DNA from: Kryptolebias marmoratus
Taxonomy: Eukaryota > Chordata > Actinopteri > Cyprinodontiformes > Rivulidae
DNA: 64,000 nt
Assembly: GCF_001649575.2 (NCBI RefSeq)
Contig: NC_051443.1
Span: 14,235,884 to 14,299,883 of the forward strand
Reading direction: 5' to 3'
Made by a program: the position numbers and the translations under genes. Shown one piece after another: positions 38,572 through 49,714 of this stretch. The notes below the pieces were generated by a model, which did no database searches, was not told the DNA's origin, and worked only from the letters and a program-made list of their open reading frames with translations. How positions within the stretch are numbered: the first letter of the stretch is position 1; every line of letters begins with the position of its first letter.

Positions 38572-41500
38572 TCATTCGTCGTCAAAGTTCTGTTGTAAAA
38601 GGAAGTTGGCGGCCAGGTTCTCGTTCTTCTCGCAAGCGAAGTAAGCTTGGATCACGAGTCCTTCTGGAAATCCTAGGGCTTTTAGCTGAAATTAAAGCAA
38701 AAAAACCACCCAAAACAGTTAAATATTTGGGTTTTCTATTGCATATAGGTAAGAAAATAGCAATGAATGTGAATTTATTTCACACAAATTCAAGTGAAAT
38801 TCCTTTTTTAGCCTCCTCCTCACCCTCTCTATTGCTTCTTTCTCCTGTGGCGTGACCTGGATGTAGCTCGTTTGACTTCCGCTGGTGACGTCCCCGCCAA
38901 CCCTTCCTGCTCCTTGGGCCTCACTTCCCCCACCTCCCGGCACTGGATCTGGATTGGGGTCATTCAGCATCTGGATGAACTGCTCTTGGTGACTGCTGAT
39001 CTCCTACGGTGGTTTAATAACCGAGTTAGGAAAGTCATAAAGCCAAAAAACAAGGTGCGAACGACGGCGTCTAGCTGCGAGAACAGCTGCAAACGACAGC
39101 GCAAAAAAGGCCAATGGCAATCAGATTATGGAGAGACAGATTAATTACAGCACAAAGTATCAAATCAGTTCTTTGGTGAATAAAAATAAGAAAGATAGCA
39201 CTATTTAGAAAAGTATCTCTATCAGAAAGTGTTGTAGATGCGTAAATTTTCAACATTATGACCTCTTAGAAGTGAAGAAATGTTTCAACTCTTCTACTTT
39301 TTTCAGTGCAGTCCTTTTCGACATAAACAGATAAAAAAAAAAGATAAAAAAAGTCCCGTGTTTGTAGAGATACCGATGCACTGAATAGGGTCTGAGTATA
39401 GAGACACAGTCATGGGGAAAAAAGAAAGTCCATGTTCTTTCAATTCTACGGTTTGATGTATGAGGACATATATAAATGAGCTGGTCTTCATCAGGTTCTA
39501 AAAATTATTTAAATCAAACCTCAAGAGTAAAAAAACACAACGAATTCCATCGTGTCATTTCTTAAACAAATCAAAATAGAGTGGCTGTGCGTGAAAAACT
39601 AAGTCCTAAGTGCTGCGTCCATATGCATTTGATTATATGATCAGGAAGTTTGTCTACCTCTAAAAAAGCAGAAGTTATGACAGTTTGAGGCGGTGGATGA
39701 TGGTGCAGTTTGTGTGTTAACACAATGCCAAGGTGGAAAGACATCGGCAATGACCTGAGAGGAGCAGCTGTTCCTGCCTGTCAACGTTCCAAATAGTTTG
39801 GAGTCCATCCTTCTACAGAGAGGTGGAACTACAGGTTCCAGTTTTCTCACGAGCAGATGTCTCAGCAAATTCACCCCAAGGTCAGATTGTGCAACGCTCA
39901 GAGAGAATGACAAAAACCAAGAGCTCCACCTCAGACTCCACGGGCCTCAGTTAGCAGGTTAAAGTTCATACCAGGACATTTAGAAAAGGCCTGAACAAGC
40001 TGGACCTGTTCGGTAGGGTTGCTTCTTCTTTCTGCAAACAACATGGCAGCATGACTGAGGCTCGCAAAGCTGCATCTGACTGAACCACAAGACTTCTGGA
40101 ACAACGTCCCTTTGCACAGAGGAGACCAGAGCGGAGATGTTTACCCATAATGCATCAGTACAAGCACCTGGTGGAGGGGTGATGGTCTGTGTTTGTGCAT
40201 ATAGTTGACCATGATCTCCTCTGTAAACCAAAGGGTTCCTGAGTCAAACGTGAGGGCATCTGTTTGAGAGCTACAGCTTGGACTAAACTGGGTCATGATG
40301 TGACAGGACAATGATCCCAAACACAGAAGGAAATCTACAACAGAACGGCTTGGGGGGGAAGAAAAATCAAGGTATTGCAATGTTCTAGTCCTGAACCTGT
40401 TTGAAATGCTCTGACGGGACCTTCAGGGGGCTGTGGATAAACAAATGCCTGCGACCCTCAATAAACTGAAGCAACATTGTACAAAAAGTGGGTCAAAATT
40501 CATCAACAACCTTGTGAGTTACTGCTCAAAGTTATTGCTCCTATAAGCGGTTCTACAAGCTCTTGAATCAAGAGGTGTACTTTCATGCACAGGCTTATCA
40601 TTTTACTTTCTTTTATTTATTTTTAAACTGATCACTACAATAACTTTTAGTCATCTGCAGGGCTGCACAATGTCAGGAAAATATGCAACTGTGATATTAT
40701 CGATGATTATAATGGAAACTTACAAACGAGTGGGCATAGTTAGCGATAACCCAAGAGAAGAAATGCAACTGAATTGAAGGATTAAAATATTCTTGTCATT
40801 TCAGACGCACTGAGGTTCGTTACTACTTCACCTGCAGCAGCTCTGGGTTTTCCCTGCCAATCTCCTGCAGCAAGGCCGGAAGCAAGGACGGATTCTGCTG
40901 GATCAGCTGCCGCATGACTTGGAACTGAGGCTGATTTCGGAGGAAGCTCAGGGGATTGTCTGCAAGTATGAGTCAGACAGTGTTGAGCAGCAGGAACCAG
41001 AAAATCAAGAAACAGGAAGGATACTTATAGACGCGCTTATTAATGAAGGCTACTTTAATGGGAACGGGGACGGACTTTCACCTCCTCCTGCAGCACTTTG
41101 GGAAGAGCCAGTGTTGGCAGGAGCACTATCACTGTCAGCAGGTGCAGCTGGAGCTCCACCGGCTGGAGGTGCAGCTGCATCGGGTCCTGTTGCAGGACCC
41201 TGATCTCTGCCTGGGATGCCCTGTGGGGAGAGAGTCATGGCTCACAATGATTAAAATAGAAGAGAAACTCTTAAATCAGAGGTAAATGATCTGAACATTT
41301 CTGCTTTGAGTTTGTTCATTTTAGGACTATCAGGAGCACAACTCACAGTAAAAAAACTGGAATATATGGGTTTGGTTCAACTACATTTCTCTTCTTACCG
41401 AAAGCAGGTATTCCATAGCTCTGTCGGGGTTGTTATAGCTCGCTCTCAGAGCCGCCACCACCTGCTCCCTCTCGTAGCCCATCAGCATCATCTCGTTCAC

Positions 41501-44027
41501 CATGGCATCATACGACGAGCCTGTCACTGCAGAAATGGACAGAACACACACCCAAAAACACACACCAAGACAGCAAGCGCAGGTCAGTGGTGTAACTAGA
41601 CCCAGGTTTCGCTTTCTCATCTTCTGTACAACAACAGAACACTGATGGACTCTTACCAAGAGTTGAAACAGCTTCACTGATTAAGTCTGTGTTTATGCAA
41701 GCTTCAGAGCTTCTACAAAAGAGAAAAACAAACAAAACTTGGATGAGTTATGTTCCATTTCAGACGATAAATTTCAAATAAACATCCACCCAGCTTTACC
41801 CGACAGTGGTGGATGATGGTTCAGCTGCTGGTTCAGCTGCCGACGGCTGTTTCTCCTCTGGTTTGTCTTCAGGGGACGGCTCTTCTGCCGGTTTGTCGGT
41901 GCAGGAAGACGAAGCAGGAGGTGCTGCAGGAGCTGCAGAGCTGGGAGCTGAAGCAGCCGATGGCGTCTGAGAGGCAACTGAGGCTGTTTTAGGCTGTAAA
42001 ACAAATTTCAGTTCACAAAAACATTCTCACTTCAGTCACTTTATACCCATTTTAGGTTGCATTTTTACACATAAACAGATTGGGATTATTTTGTTAAGGA
42101 CACAGAGTGATGGATAAAAGGCAAAGACAAGGCAGACGTGACCTTCTGTGTGATCATTTCCACAGGTCTGTTAGTTGACTACAGTGAAACAACTTTTCAA
42201 GCTTGGCACAAAGTCTCAGAGACTTAAAGTGATAATGTGTTTTTTTCCGTGAAATAGAAAAAAGAAACAGAAAGTTAGTCTCTCGTTCCCGAACCTTTGC
42301 CACCATGACGACCACAAAGTTCTTCTCGTCTATTTTGTATTCTTTGAGAAGCGTGTCATCGCTGAGGATTTTACCTGCAGAGAAACAGAAAGACGCCACA
42401 ACTTAGGAGCTTTATCCACCACGGCAACATGAAAGGGGTGTAGTAACAAACTGAAACGTGTAATATTAGGAAATAAACTTCAGCTGAATTGATAACTGCC
42501 TGAGAAAGATTGACTGGTCAACTCTAAAATGCTGCAGATGGAGTTGATTTCTGGTCTAAAAGGAAATGAAAATACATTAAAATTCACTAGCTAGAGTAAA
42601 TGTCAAATCAAGGTATTTCTTTAGAACATTTAAAAACGACCCTCGTTGCTCATCTCAGAGCTCTGCAGCATCACAACGCAGACGTTCGGACAGATAAGGT
42701 GGTGTTTCATGCCACTGAGACTTTTAAACACAAAGCAGAAAAATTGTAAACTGAATCCTGAAATGTACGGGGAGCCTTTGAAGGGATGATGAGTGTGATG
42801 CTCTGTCTTTGCTGTCAGAAGACAAGCTGCAGCATTTTGTACAGCTGTTAGCTGCTCGACTGATAACAGACCCAGACCAGTGTGTAATGGATTACAATAA
42901 TCCAACTGGGATGTAATGAAGGCATGAATTATTGTCTCAAACTGATCTAGTTCAGGTCTTAACTTTACTGAGCAGTCGTAGCTGTAAAAAGCTTGTCTTG
43001 GCAACTGAGCTGATCTGTTTCTCAAATTTAAAGGTAGATTAAAAAGAGAAAAATCACACCAAGATATTCCAGCAGATGAGTTAAAATAAGACACTAAGGA
43101 GCCACTAGCACTGTTGTAGCCATTAAGGAGGTTAGATTCTCAGAACACCATCTAAATACTTTTTTTTTCAAATTAGCTACTTTTTTTAAGATACCTAAGT
43201 TCTGCTGTAAATCTAAAACCTCAGATTGAAGAAAATGATAAAATTTTCTAAAAATGACAGACTTAAATGACAGTTATTACAATGAAGGTCACACAACATA
43301 CCAGCATATATCAGTTTCTGCCCAGCAAGTGGAAAAAGCTCTTTTCCTTTCTCCTGCTCAATCCTCTCCTTTAATGTTTTCACCTGTAATGCAAAACAAA
43401 AATCATCAATCATCTTCAGTGACACTAAAACTTTCCCGGACCATCAGGTCTGGTTAGTCTTAAAGCAAATAAAAATAAAAGTCCAAAGTGTGCACTAAGT
43501 GCTACCAGGCCCATAAAACTGGACTCAGGCTTCTAACTTAGAAACCACAACAAAACCAAAAGCAAACTAAGATTCTACACATCTCTTTTAACATTTTTAC
43601 ATGTTTTTATTTCTTCTAAAGTGGATTAGCATAATCTAAAGCAACAACTCAATCAAATATAGCGCTTTGTTAGCGTAACGAAAGTAAAAGTTAAAGGTAA
43701 AATATGTCTAACTACATCTGGAACAATAATTAGGCGGGCTAGGGCTAACTACTGACAAAACAAAACACTTTTCTGTGCAGTTTCACCCGAATTATTCTAA
43801 CCAGTTTAGAGCCGAGCATCAAGAATAAGACTTGATAGACCTAATGACAGTTTTAGCTAAATTATAATTGCGTATTTACACACATTGCCCCCAAATCTGG
43901 TCGTTTCCAGAACATACCCAACTCTCACACCCCCCTTGCTGAAAACATTTTTAACTCTCACCGTCTCCTCCTCATCGATGTCAACTTTGAACGTCTGCTG
44001 CTGTAAAGTCTTTAAAGTTATCAACAT
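38572..44027 (-). CDS. rad23b: RAD23 homolog B, ubiquitin receptor / NER factor
   Basis: Ten coding exons on the minus strand: 43962-44027, 43302-43383, 42295-42374, 41800-41993, 41657-41712, 41399-41526, 41082-41220, 40832-40959, 38824-39003 and 38572-38685. All junctions are GT/AG with matching phases, giving 388 aa. Residues 1-76 (exons 1-3) are the ubiquitin-like domain ([18 protein letters not shown]... [13 protein letters not shown]), which binds the proteasome. Next come an Ala/Pro/Ser-rich linker (77-150), UBA1 (about 162-203, [22 protein letters not shown]), the XPC-binding STI1-type domain (about 249-305, [19 protein letters not shown]) and UBA2 (about 340-388, ending [11 protein letters not shown]). 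The protein shuttles ubiquitinated cargo to the proteasome and stabilises XPC in nucleotide excision repair. [10 protein letters not shown] in the UBL favours RAD23B over RAD23A. The orientation opposite klf4 is that of mammals. The coding sequence shows no damage. Confidence 0.95.
39640..40640 (+). mobile_element. Dead Tc1-like DNA transposon in rad23b intron 8
   Basis: Plus-strand landmarks of a fish Tc1-family transposase gene survive: 'GGAAAGACATCGGCAATGAC', 'AATTCACCCCAAGGTCAGAT', 'CCACAAGACTTCTGGAACAA', 'GACAATGATCCCAAACACAG' (the QDNDPKH motif around the second catalytic Asp) and 'CAATAAACTGAAGCAACATT'. The frame is broken by many stops and indels and the terminal inverted repeats are not recognisable. 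It lies antisense to rad23b between exons 9 and 8 and does not touch coding sequence. Confidence 0.75.
42630..43094 (-). mobile_element. LINE reverse-transcriptase fragment in rad23b intron 2
   Basis: A 154-codon frame on the same strand as rad23b contains [17 protein letters not shown]-like [20 protein letters not shown] and a [12 protein letters not shown] stretch corresponding to the HITPVLKSLHWLPV region. These are the hallmarks of the C-terminal part of CR1/L2/Rex1-type LINE ORF2. It is truncated at both sides and lies between exons 3 (42374) and 2 (43302). Confidence 0.65.
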
Positions 44028-44160
44028 GTTGTCGGCTGAGTTTTACTCCCTGGTCTGGTTTAAATCGCGTCAATTCAACTTCCAAGAGTCTTCACTGTTT
44101 TTTTGTTGGCTCATTACAAACTGTCAGCTGCCATGACTTTTCGTTTTCTTCTTCTGCGGT
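44028..44160 (-). other. rad23b: rad23b 5' leader with short upstream ORF
   Basis: Upstream of the start codon at 44027 the minus strand has an ATG at 44134 (six codons, MAADSL, then stop) and another at 44117 (14 codons). If transcription starts beyond 44135 both would be upstream ORFs that could dampen translation. The transcription start is not known. Confidence 0.3.
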
Positions 44161-44440
44161 GGACACTTGTGTCACTGCGCCCCCAGCGGCTGGACCACGA
44201 ACAACACCCGGCTGCTTCTGTTGCTGACTTCACTCATTTGGAGCAAAGCTTTTCATAATGATTGTTTTTCCTGGATTAAAAGTCGCAAATACTCAATTGC
44301 AAAGATTTAGTTTTCAATCCTGGACAGAAATATAGACAAGTAAAAACACTGTCAACAATTCCAAAAGTTAAATTACTGGTTATAAATTACGGCAACAGTT
44401 TTTATAACTACAGATTCACAGCAGAAACAGAGCCCCAGGA
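44160..44440. other. rad23b upstream flank
   Basis: The first part (44150-44220) is GC-richer and probably belongs to the rad23b promoter. The rest is AT-rich without recognisable features. Confidence 0.35.
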
Positions 44441-44565
44441 TCCATCCATCCATCCATCCATCCATCCATCCATCCATCCATCCATCCATCCATCCATCCA
44501 TCCATCCATCCATCCATCCATCCATCCATCCATCCATCCATCCATCCATCCATCCATCCATCCAT
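44441..44565 (+). repeat. (TCCA)31 tetranucleotide array
   Basis: A perfect run of about 31 TCCA units (125 bp). Directly adjoining it is a Rex3-like LINE remnant in antisense. Such elements end in GATG repeats, so the array probably began as the retrotransposon tail and expanded. The repetitive MDGW peptide it could encode is an artefact. Confidence 0.97.
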
Positions 44566-45250
44566 TTTCTGCCTCTTTTCCATGGTCAGGTCATGGAAGC
44601 AACATGTCCACGAAGGAAACCCAGACCTCCTTCTTCCTAGCGACACTCTTCAGCTCCTGCAGTACGTTCTGGCTCTGCCCCCGGGTCTCCTCCCAGATGG
44701 AGGCAGCCAGGAGGCGTCCTGAACAGATGTTCAAACCACCTCAGCTGATTCCTTTTGAAGTGGCTCTACTCCGAACTTTTCCCCCCTGATGACAAAGCTC
44801 CTCATCTGTTATCTAAGGCTGAACCACACCACCCTACGGTGGAAGGTTATGTTAGCTTCTTGTATCACGTTCCTTCAGTCATAATCCTCATGACCATAGG
44901 TGAGGGTGAGTTTTGGATAAACAACTGTACTTCTTCACAAGAATAAAACAGAGGCCCCAGCCCATCAATCCCGCTTCTTGCAGCCCTCACTTGTGAACAA
45001 GACTTCCAGCAACTCGAACTGCTCTGCTTGAGGCAAAGACCTACCCCCAAACTGGAAGGAGCATTCCACCTTTTCCCGGTTGGGAACCATGACCTCAGAA
45101 TTAGGAGGAGCTGACTCTCATCCCAGCTGCTTCACACTCAGCTGCGAGTCGCCCCAGCGCACGCTGAAGGTCATGGCCTGAAGACACCAACAGAACCACA
45201 TCATCTGTGAAAAGCAGGAGACGAGACCCTGAGGTTCACAATCCAATTGT
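44566..45250 (-). mobile_element. Rex3/RTE-like LINE remnant with GATG tail
   Basis: Antisense landmarks: 'TTCAGCTCCTGCAGTACGTT', 'GATGGAGGCAGCCAGGAGGC', 'CACCTCAGCTGATTCCTTTT', 'CTCCGAACTTTTCCCCCCTG', 'CATGACCATAGGTGAGGGTG', 'CTCATCCCAGCTGCTTCACA', 'AACAGAACCACATCATCTGT' and 'AAAAGCAGGAGACGAGACCC'. They follow the order expected for the C-terminal half of the reverse transcriptase read backwards. Multiple stops and indels make it dead. Confidence 0.75.
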
Positions 45251-45260
45251 TACCTAAAAG

Positions 45261-45262
<2 letters not shown>

Positions 45263-45325
<63 letters not shown>
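45263..45325 (+). repeat. (TA)24 followed by T15
   Basis: An uninterrupted TA run (45263-45310) and an adjoining T-run (45311-45325) are directly visible. Confidence 0.95.
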
Positions 45326-46310
45326 GTTGGCGTTGCTCACTCTTTTCTCCTCAGACAAACTTCTGCCGATTCAGGAATTAATTTAGAAACTTAACAAAGA
45401 GTTTGAACTGGGAGGCCGTTCTGCTGGTCAGTTCAAGGTGCTGTCTTTGTCACATTTGTTTGAAACCTGATTAAATGTCGGTGGCGTGTCTGTAAATGTT
45501 CAAACTAATATCTTACAACTGAAGGGTCCACTTCTGATTCCTTTGAATACGTTTTCGCGAAATGTCATGATTTGCTACAGAAAACTAGTGATTGCAATTT
45601 TTGCTGCTTTCAAAAGGTTCTGCAATTGCAGATCCATACAGCTTTTAAGTTTAATCTTCTATCTGGCACTCAGCATTCAGAAATTGTCTGTCCCTTTTAT
45701 AGCTATGCTGCCCAGCTTTGTCTCCGGCAGGACTGTTAAGCACTAAAGGTAATATTTTTGAGCTTGTCAAGGTTTCTTCTTCAAGCCCTTTCTTTGACAT
45801 TTCTATACCTCTTCTGAACATATAAATCTGTCCATCCTTATCTCCCACTTCTCTCTCTGTCCTTCAGTTGCTCTTCATCCTTCTTGCTCGTCTTGCATCC
45901 CGAAGTCCTCCTCTGTCGCTGCACTCAGTTCCACCCCCTCCATCCAGACAGCACAAAAGGAGCAGTGCCCTCACTGGCCTTGGCCTGAGCATACACTCAT
46001 CAGGCATTCCTTGTGTTGCTCCACTCAGCAGCAGCAGTGCTGTCCTCTTTTCCATCCCCTCTCCTTCACTCTGTGGCTGTGGCTCTTGCTCCCGTCTCCA
46101 GGGGTCGTTAGTCTGCCTCCTCTGAAGTGGTGAGCTGCTGAGATTACAGTGTGATCCCTGGTGACTTGGAGATATTTTTAAGAGATGATGTTAGACATGT
46201 GAAATAAAGATTCAGCTCCCTCTAAAACAGGCAGGCCAGGGACTGCAGAGGATGTGAAATTGAGGATTTCAGTCAAAAAAGACAATTCTAGCACACCAGC
46301 TAAATCTGGA
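45326..46310. other. Intergenic; one exon-like open frame
   Basis: No known gene. The 45868-46122 plus-strand frame (85 codons) follows a splice-acceptor-like tract (CTCTCTGTCCTTCAG at about 45855-45869) and has a Ser/Pro/Arg-rich composition resembling a disordered protein segment. I do not recognise it and no neighbouring exon was found. Confidence 0.3.
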
Positions 46311-46314
46311 AAAA

Positions 46315-47325
46315 CATACAACCCCAATTCTGACAAAGTTGGTAAACAGAAACAGAATGCAGTGGTTTTTGGATCTTTATATTCACAATGGAACATTTGA
46401 ACAATTGCACCATTTTTAGGAAAAAACAAGTTTATTTTTAATTTGATTGCACCAGCACATCTCAACAAAGCTGGGGCGTGGACATGTTTCCCCCTGTGAA
46501 GCATCCCATCTTCTTTTAACATCAGTCTGTCAACATGTAGGACCTGAGGAGAGCAGCTGCTGGAGGATTTAGAGGGGAACATTGTCCCATACTGGTCTGA
46601 TAGAGGATTCTTGCTGTTGAACAGCCCTAGGTCTTCTTTAAAATATTTTTATTTTCATGATGTGTCAAATGTTTTCATTTGGTGATGTCTGGACTACAGG
46701 CAGGTCAGTTCAGCACCCGGACTCCTCTACTACAAAGTCATGCTGTTGTAACTGATGCAGTCTGTGGTTTAACATTGTCCTGCTGAAATATGCAAGACCT
46801 TCCCTGAAAAAGATATTGTCTGGATGGGAGCGTCGTTGTTCTAAAATCTGCATGTATATCTGCATTTTTGCAATGATGGTGCCTTTCCAGATGTGTAAGC
46901 TGCCCATACCAGATGCACTAATGCACCCCCATACCATCAGAGAGGCAGGTTATTGAGTTGTACGCTGATAACAGGGTGGATGGTTCCTCCCTTCTTTAGT
47001 CCCTGTGGTGTTTGTGGTTTGCAAAAAGAATTTAAAATTTCAATTTGTCTGATCACAGAGCAGTTTTTCTTTTTGCCCCAGTACATTTTTAAATGAACTT
47101 TGACCCAGAGGAGATGGTGACATTTCTGGATGGTGTTCCTATATGGCTTCTTCTCTGCACGATAGAGCTTTAACCTGCATTTGTGGATGGCAAGGTGATT
47201 TATGTTGACAGACAAGGATTTGTGGAAGTGTTCCTGAGCCCATGAAGTGATGTTCATCACGGAATCAGACCCGTATTTAATGCAGCCTGATGGCCAGAAG
47301 ATCACAGGCATCCAATACTGACTTT
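46315..47325 (-). mobile_element. Dead Tc1-like DNA transposon
   Basis: It begins with a terminal-repeat-like 'CAACCCCAATTCTGACAAAG' and carries, on the minus strand, MVWGCISASGMGSLHIWKGT and, after a frame change, FQQDNVKPQTASVTTA, corresponding to the Tc1 transposase DDE region (usual FQQDNAKPHTA). Two Trp codons have become TGA stops, and the frame shifts at least once. The right terminus was not found. A scrap of the matching terminal region of the same family may lie at 56495-56555. Confidence 0.75.
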
Positions 47326-47404
47326 AATCTTTCAGCTCAGTCTGTAATAAACTAGCTTTGGAAGACTACATCAGTTTATTGCATGCTTTCAATAAAGCAT
47401 TTGT

Positions 47405-47850
47405 AAATTAGAGGTGTGATGTTCGAACGATCCAAATCTTTTGAACTCTTTAACAGAAACGAAGGGAGCCGAGTCACAGGCACTAAAAAGCCGTTCATTT
47501 TTTTTCACCCCTCCTTGTGTTTTTCTTCTCAAATGCACACACACAATCCTTCTTTACTGTCCCACTGAGACGAAGAACAGGCAACAAAAAGGAGCGCAGC
47601 AGTCGTGATAATTTGTGAACATGTGGTCAGGAGGGGAGGGGGGATTGCGAGCTTGACCAGTCACGTGGTACATACGCCACTACGCACGGCTGTGCATAAT
47701 GACGTACAGACATACGTCGACTTATGTTGTACTACACCACTGACAGCACCATGTGACTCATCGTCCAAAAGAGCCAGTTTTTTCAACAGCTCTTTGAAAG
47801 TAACGGATCTGAAAGATACAAATCCTTTTAAAGAGCCATAAATCCCATTT
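47405..47850. repeat. Possible non-autonomous element with GAGCC/CTCTTT motifs
   Basis: Reiterated 'TTGAACTCTTTAACA', 'AAAAGAGCCAGTTTTTTCAA', 'CAGCTCTTTGAAAGTAACGG' and 'TTTTAAAGAGCC' resemble a fish repeat rich in GAGCCG/CTCTTT motifs. I cannot define its termini or class. The central 47640-47760 part is rich in ACGT and TACG dinucleotides. Confidence 0.35.
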
Positions 47851-48223
47851 CATCGGATCCTTCTTCTCTGTTTCAATCCCTGTAAATTAATTTCAGTCAG
47901 TGTTTTATTTCTTTGTTTGTTGTTTTTTTGTGGAGCCCACAAAAATAATCATGAAACCTTTCATAGTAAACCACTCTTCCACAATAAAATCTACAAATAT
48001 AAAAGGATATAAAAAAATTAAGACTCAGCAACAGTCCAAACAGTGCGTTAATTGTGTGCATTGTGTGTACAGAAAACCTGGTGTCACACCGAACAGAGGG
48101 CTGACAGCAGTGCATTGGTCATATTACTGCTGGAAAGTGAAACACAGATGATGGAGCACATCTACTTCTCTTCGTGGTAACAGGAAGCAGACGACATCCA
48201 GCTGAAAGACGGGTTGGTTCGGT

Positions 48224-48690
48224 TTAATCGCTGACTCTGACTGCCTCCTGCTGGTTGTCGTGTGGCTTGTGACGATCGTCTGATGGCATACTCTGCAAAC
48301 ACTGGGGCAGCAGCACAAACAAAGAGTTAATTGTACACGAAGCGCTTTGAACACCAGCATTAGAAAAAAGGAGCAGAAATCTCACCCGAGCAGTGCAGCT
48401 TGACAGGTGGAAGACTGAGCTGTTTGGTGATGTCGGTGTTCTTTGTCTCCAAAGCTTCATCCAGCTGAAAAAAGAAGCACAAAGCTTCAGTAATCACTAA
48501 ACGTTTTATGACAATTAGTCATGAGGAGAGGATAATATACCAAAAACATATTTTAATATACACAAAACTCTCTAAAGGTTGCAGACAGAAGTTTCTCCTT
48601 TCACCCACTGTGGTCGGAAGTTTTCAACTTGACATCAACAATCTTCCCCTGGTCATCAACCTAAATCTGTTCAAAGTTTTCTGTTTTTAA
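48224..48690 (-). pseudogene. iscu: Intron-retaining iscu (Fe-S scaffold) pseudogene
   Basis: Three decayed exon pieces are visible on the minus strand, in the order of ISCU, the mitochondrial iron-sulfur cluster assembly scaffold. Near 48680-48580 VDDQGKIVDVKLKT is followed by WVKGET; a stop replaces the Gln before VDD and about 14 residues containing the GCGSAIASSS cysteine motif are deleted. At 48464-48386, after a TTTTTTCAG acceptor, LDEALETKNTDITKQLSL and PPVKLHC are intact up to a GTGAG donor. After the acceptor CCCCAG at 48302, VFAEYAI is followed by a frameshift and DNQQEAVRVSD with a stop at 48224. Retained splice sites argue for a duplicated, not retro-copied, gene. Upstream exons were not found. 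Confidence 0.75.
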
Positions 48691-48819
48691 TAAGGCATCA
48701 AAGGTGTTGAGAACAATTACACATATCCATTTATTTCTAACAAGTTCATTTTGATTATGTTTTATTCATGTTTATTAGGCAGCAACTCAGCTGGACATTT
48801 CAGCAGGATTGCAATTCAA

Positions 48820-49384
48820 CTAGAAGCACCCAGAGAGCGCAAACCTCCGCCAAGGACACGGCGTGATTAAAAAAAAACGCAATCCAGGCCGTCATCTGGA
48901 TCAGCACCGAAATTGAATCCCTTGGTTTGTGTGACAACTCCAACATTTCCTGAAAATTTCCTCCAAATCTGTTTATTAGTTTTGACCTGATCTTTGCTAA
49001 CAGACAGACAAGCAAACCAACGGATACAACCGAGAACAAAAGGGTCACATGTAGGAGCAAAGACAAGTTTTTAACAAAAGGGATACCTGTGACCTTGACC
49101 TTTGACCCCATGGACCTCGAAATGGACAGATATCCTCTTTGAGCCATGAGGTGTCCAGCTGTGCAGTTTGACATTCCTACATTTCACCGTTACACGGTTA
49201 GAGGACAAGGTCAGCTGTGAGGTTGACCTTTGACTGGATCGCCACCAAGATTTTATCACTTGGACCTCGTGGCACGTTTGATGTTTCCTGGAAATTTAAT
49301 TAAAATCTCTTCATAACTTTTTGAGTAACCTTGTGCAAAGACAGACAGATGCCAGCAAAAACGTAACTCCTTGGCGGAGGTAAA
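48820..49384. mobile_element. Repeat with 13-bp inverted ends, likely non-autonomous
   Basis: ACCTCCGCCAAGG at 48843-48855 is repeated exactly inverted as CCTTGGCGGAGGT at 49369-49381, bounding about 540 bp without an intact gene. 'CTAGAAGCACCCAGAGAGCG' precedes the left end, as in a widespread fish repeat. The interior contains AACAGACAGACAAGC and repeated GACCTTTGAC motifs. No transposase is encoded. Class is not established. Confidence 0.6.
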
Positions 49385-49712
49385 TGTTTATTCTTCTGAA
49401 AATGTCAGCAGTTATTCAGCGTTCACATTACACTTTCATAGAAAGTCACTAATAGAAGGCCACTAATAATGCTAAACATGACGAGATCTTATCAGACGTA
49501 AGAATAGCTGCAGCGAAACCTGCCGTGTCCGACAGTGGAGATTTTCTGCTAAAAAAATCAATTTATAAGACTAAAATAAGAAGATAAATGACACTATTTA
49601 TTATTATTCACATACACAACACCACTAACTGTGTGGTATCACCAGATACTTTGTTTTTTCTCCCCAGTCTGCCCATCCATACTGCCAAACAAATATAAAT
49701 AAACAAACAACT
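49385..49712. other. Intergenic, no feature seen
   Basis: AT-rich spacer between the inverted-end repeat and the tRNA-like relic. Confidence 0.45.
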
Positions 49713-49714
49713 CA

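Noticed and set aside
44373..44646. Minus-strand frames of repeated Met-Asp-Gly-Trp
   Set aside because: They are the translation of the TCCA microsatellite and do not represent a repeat protein.
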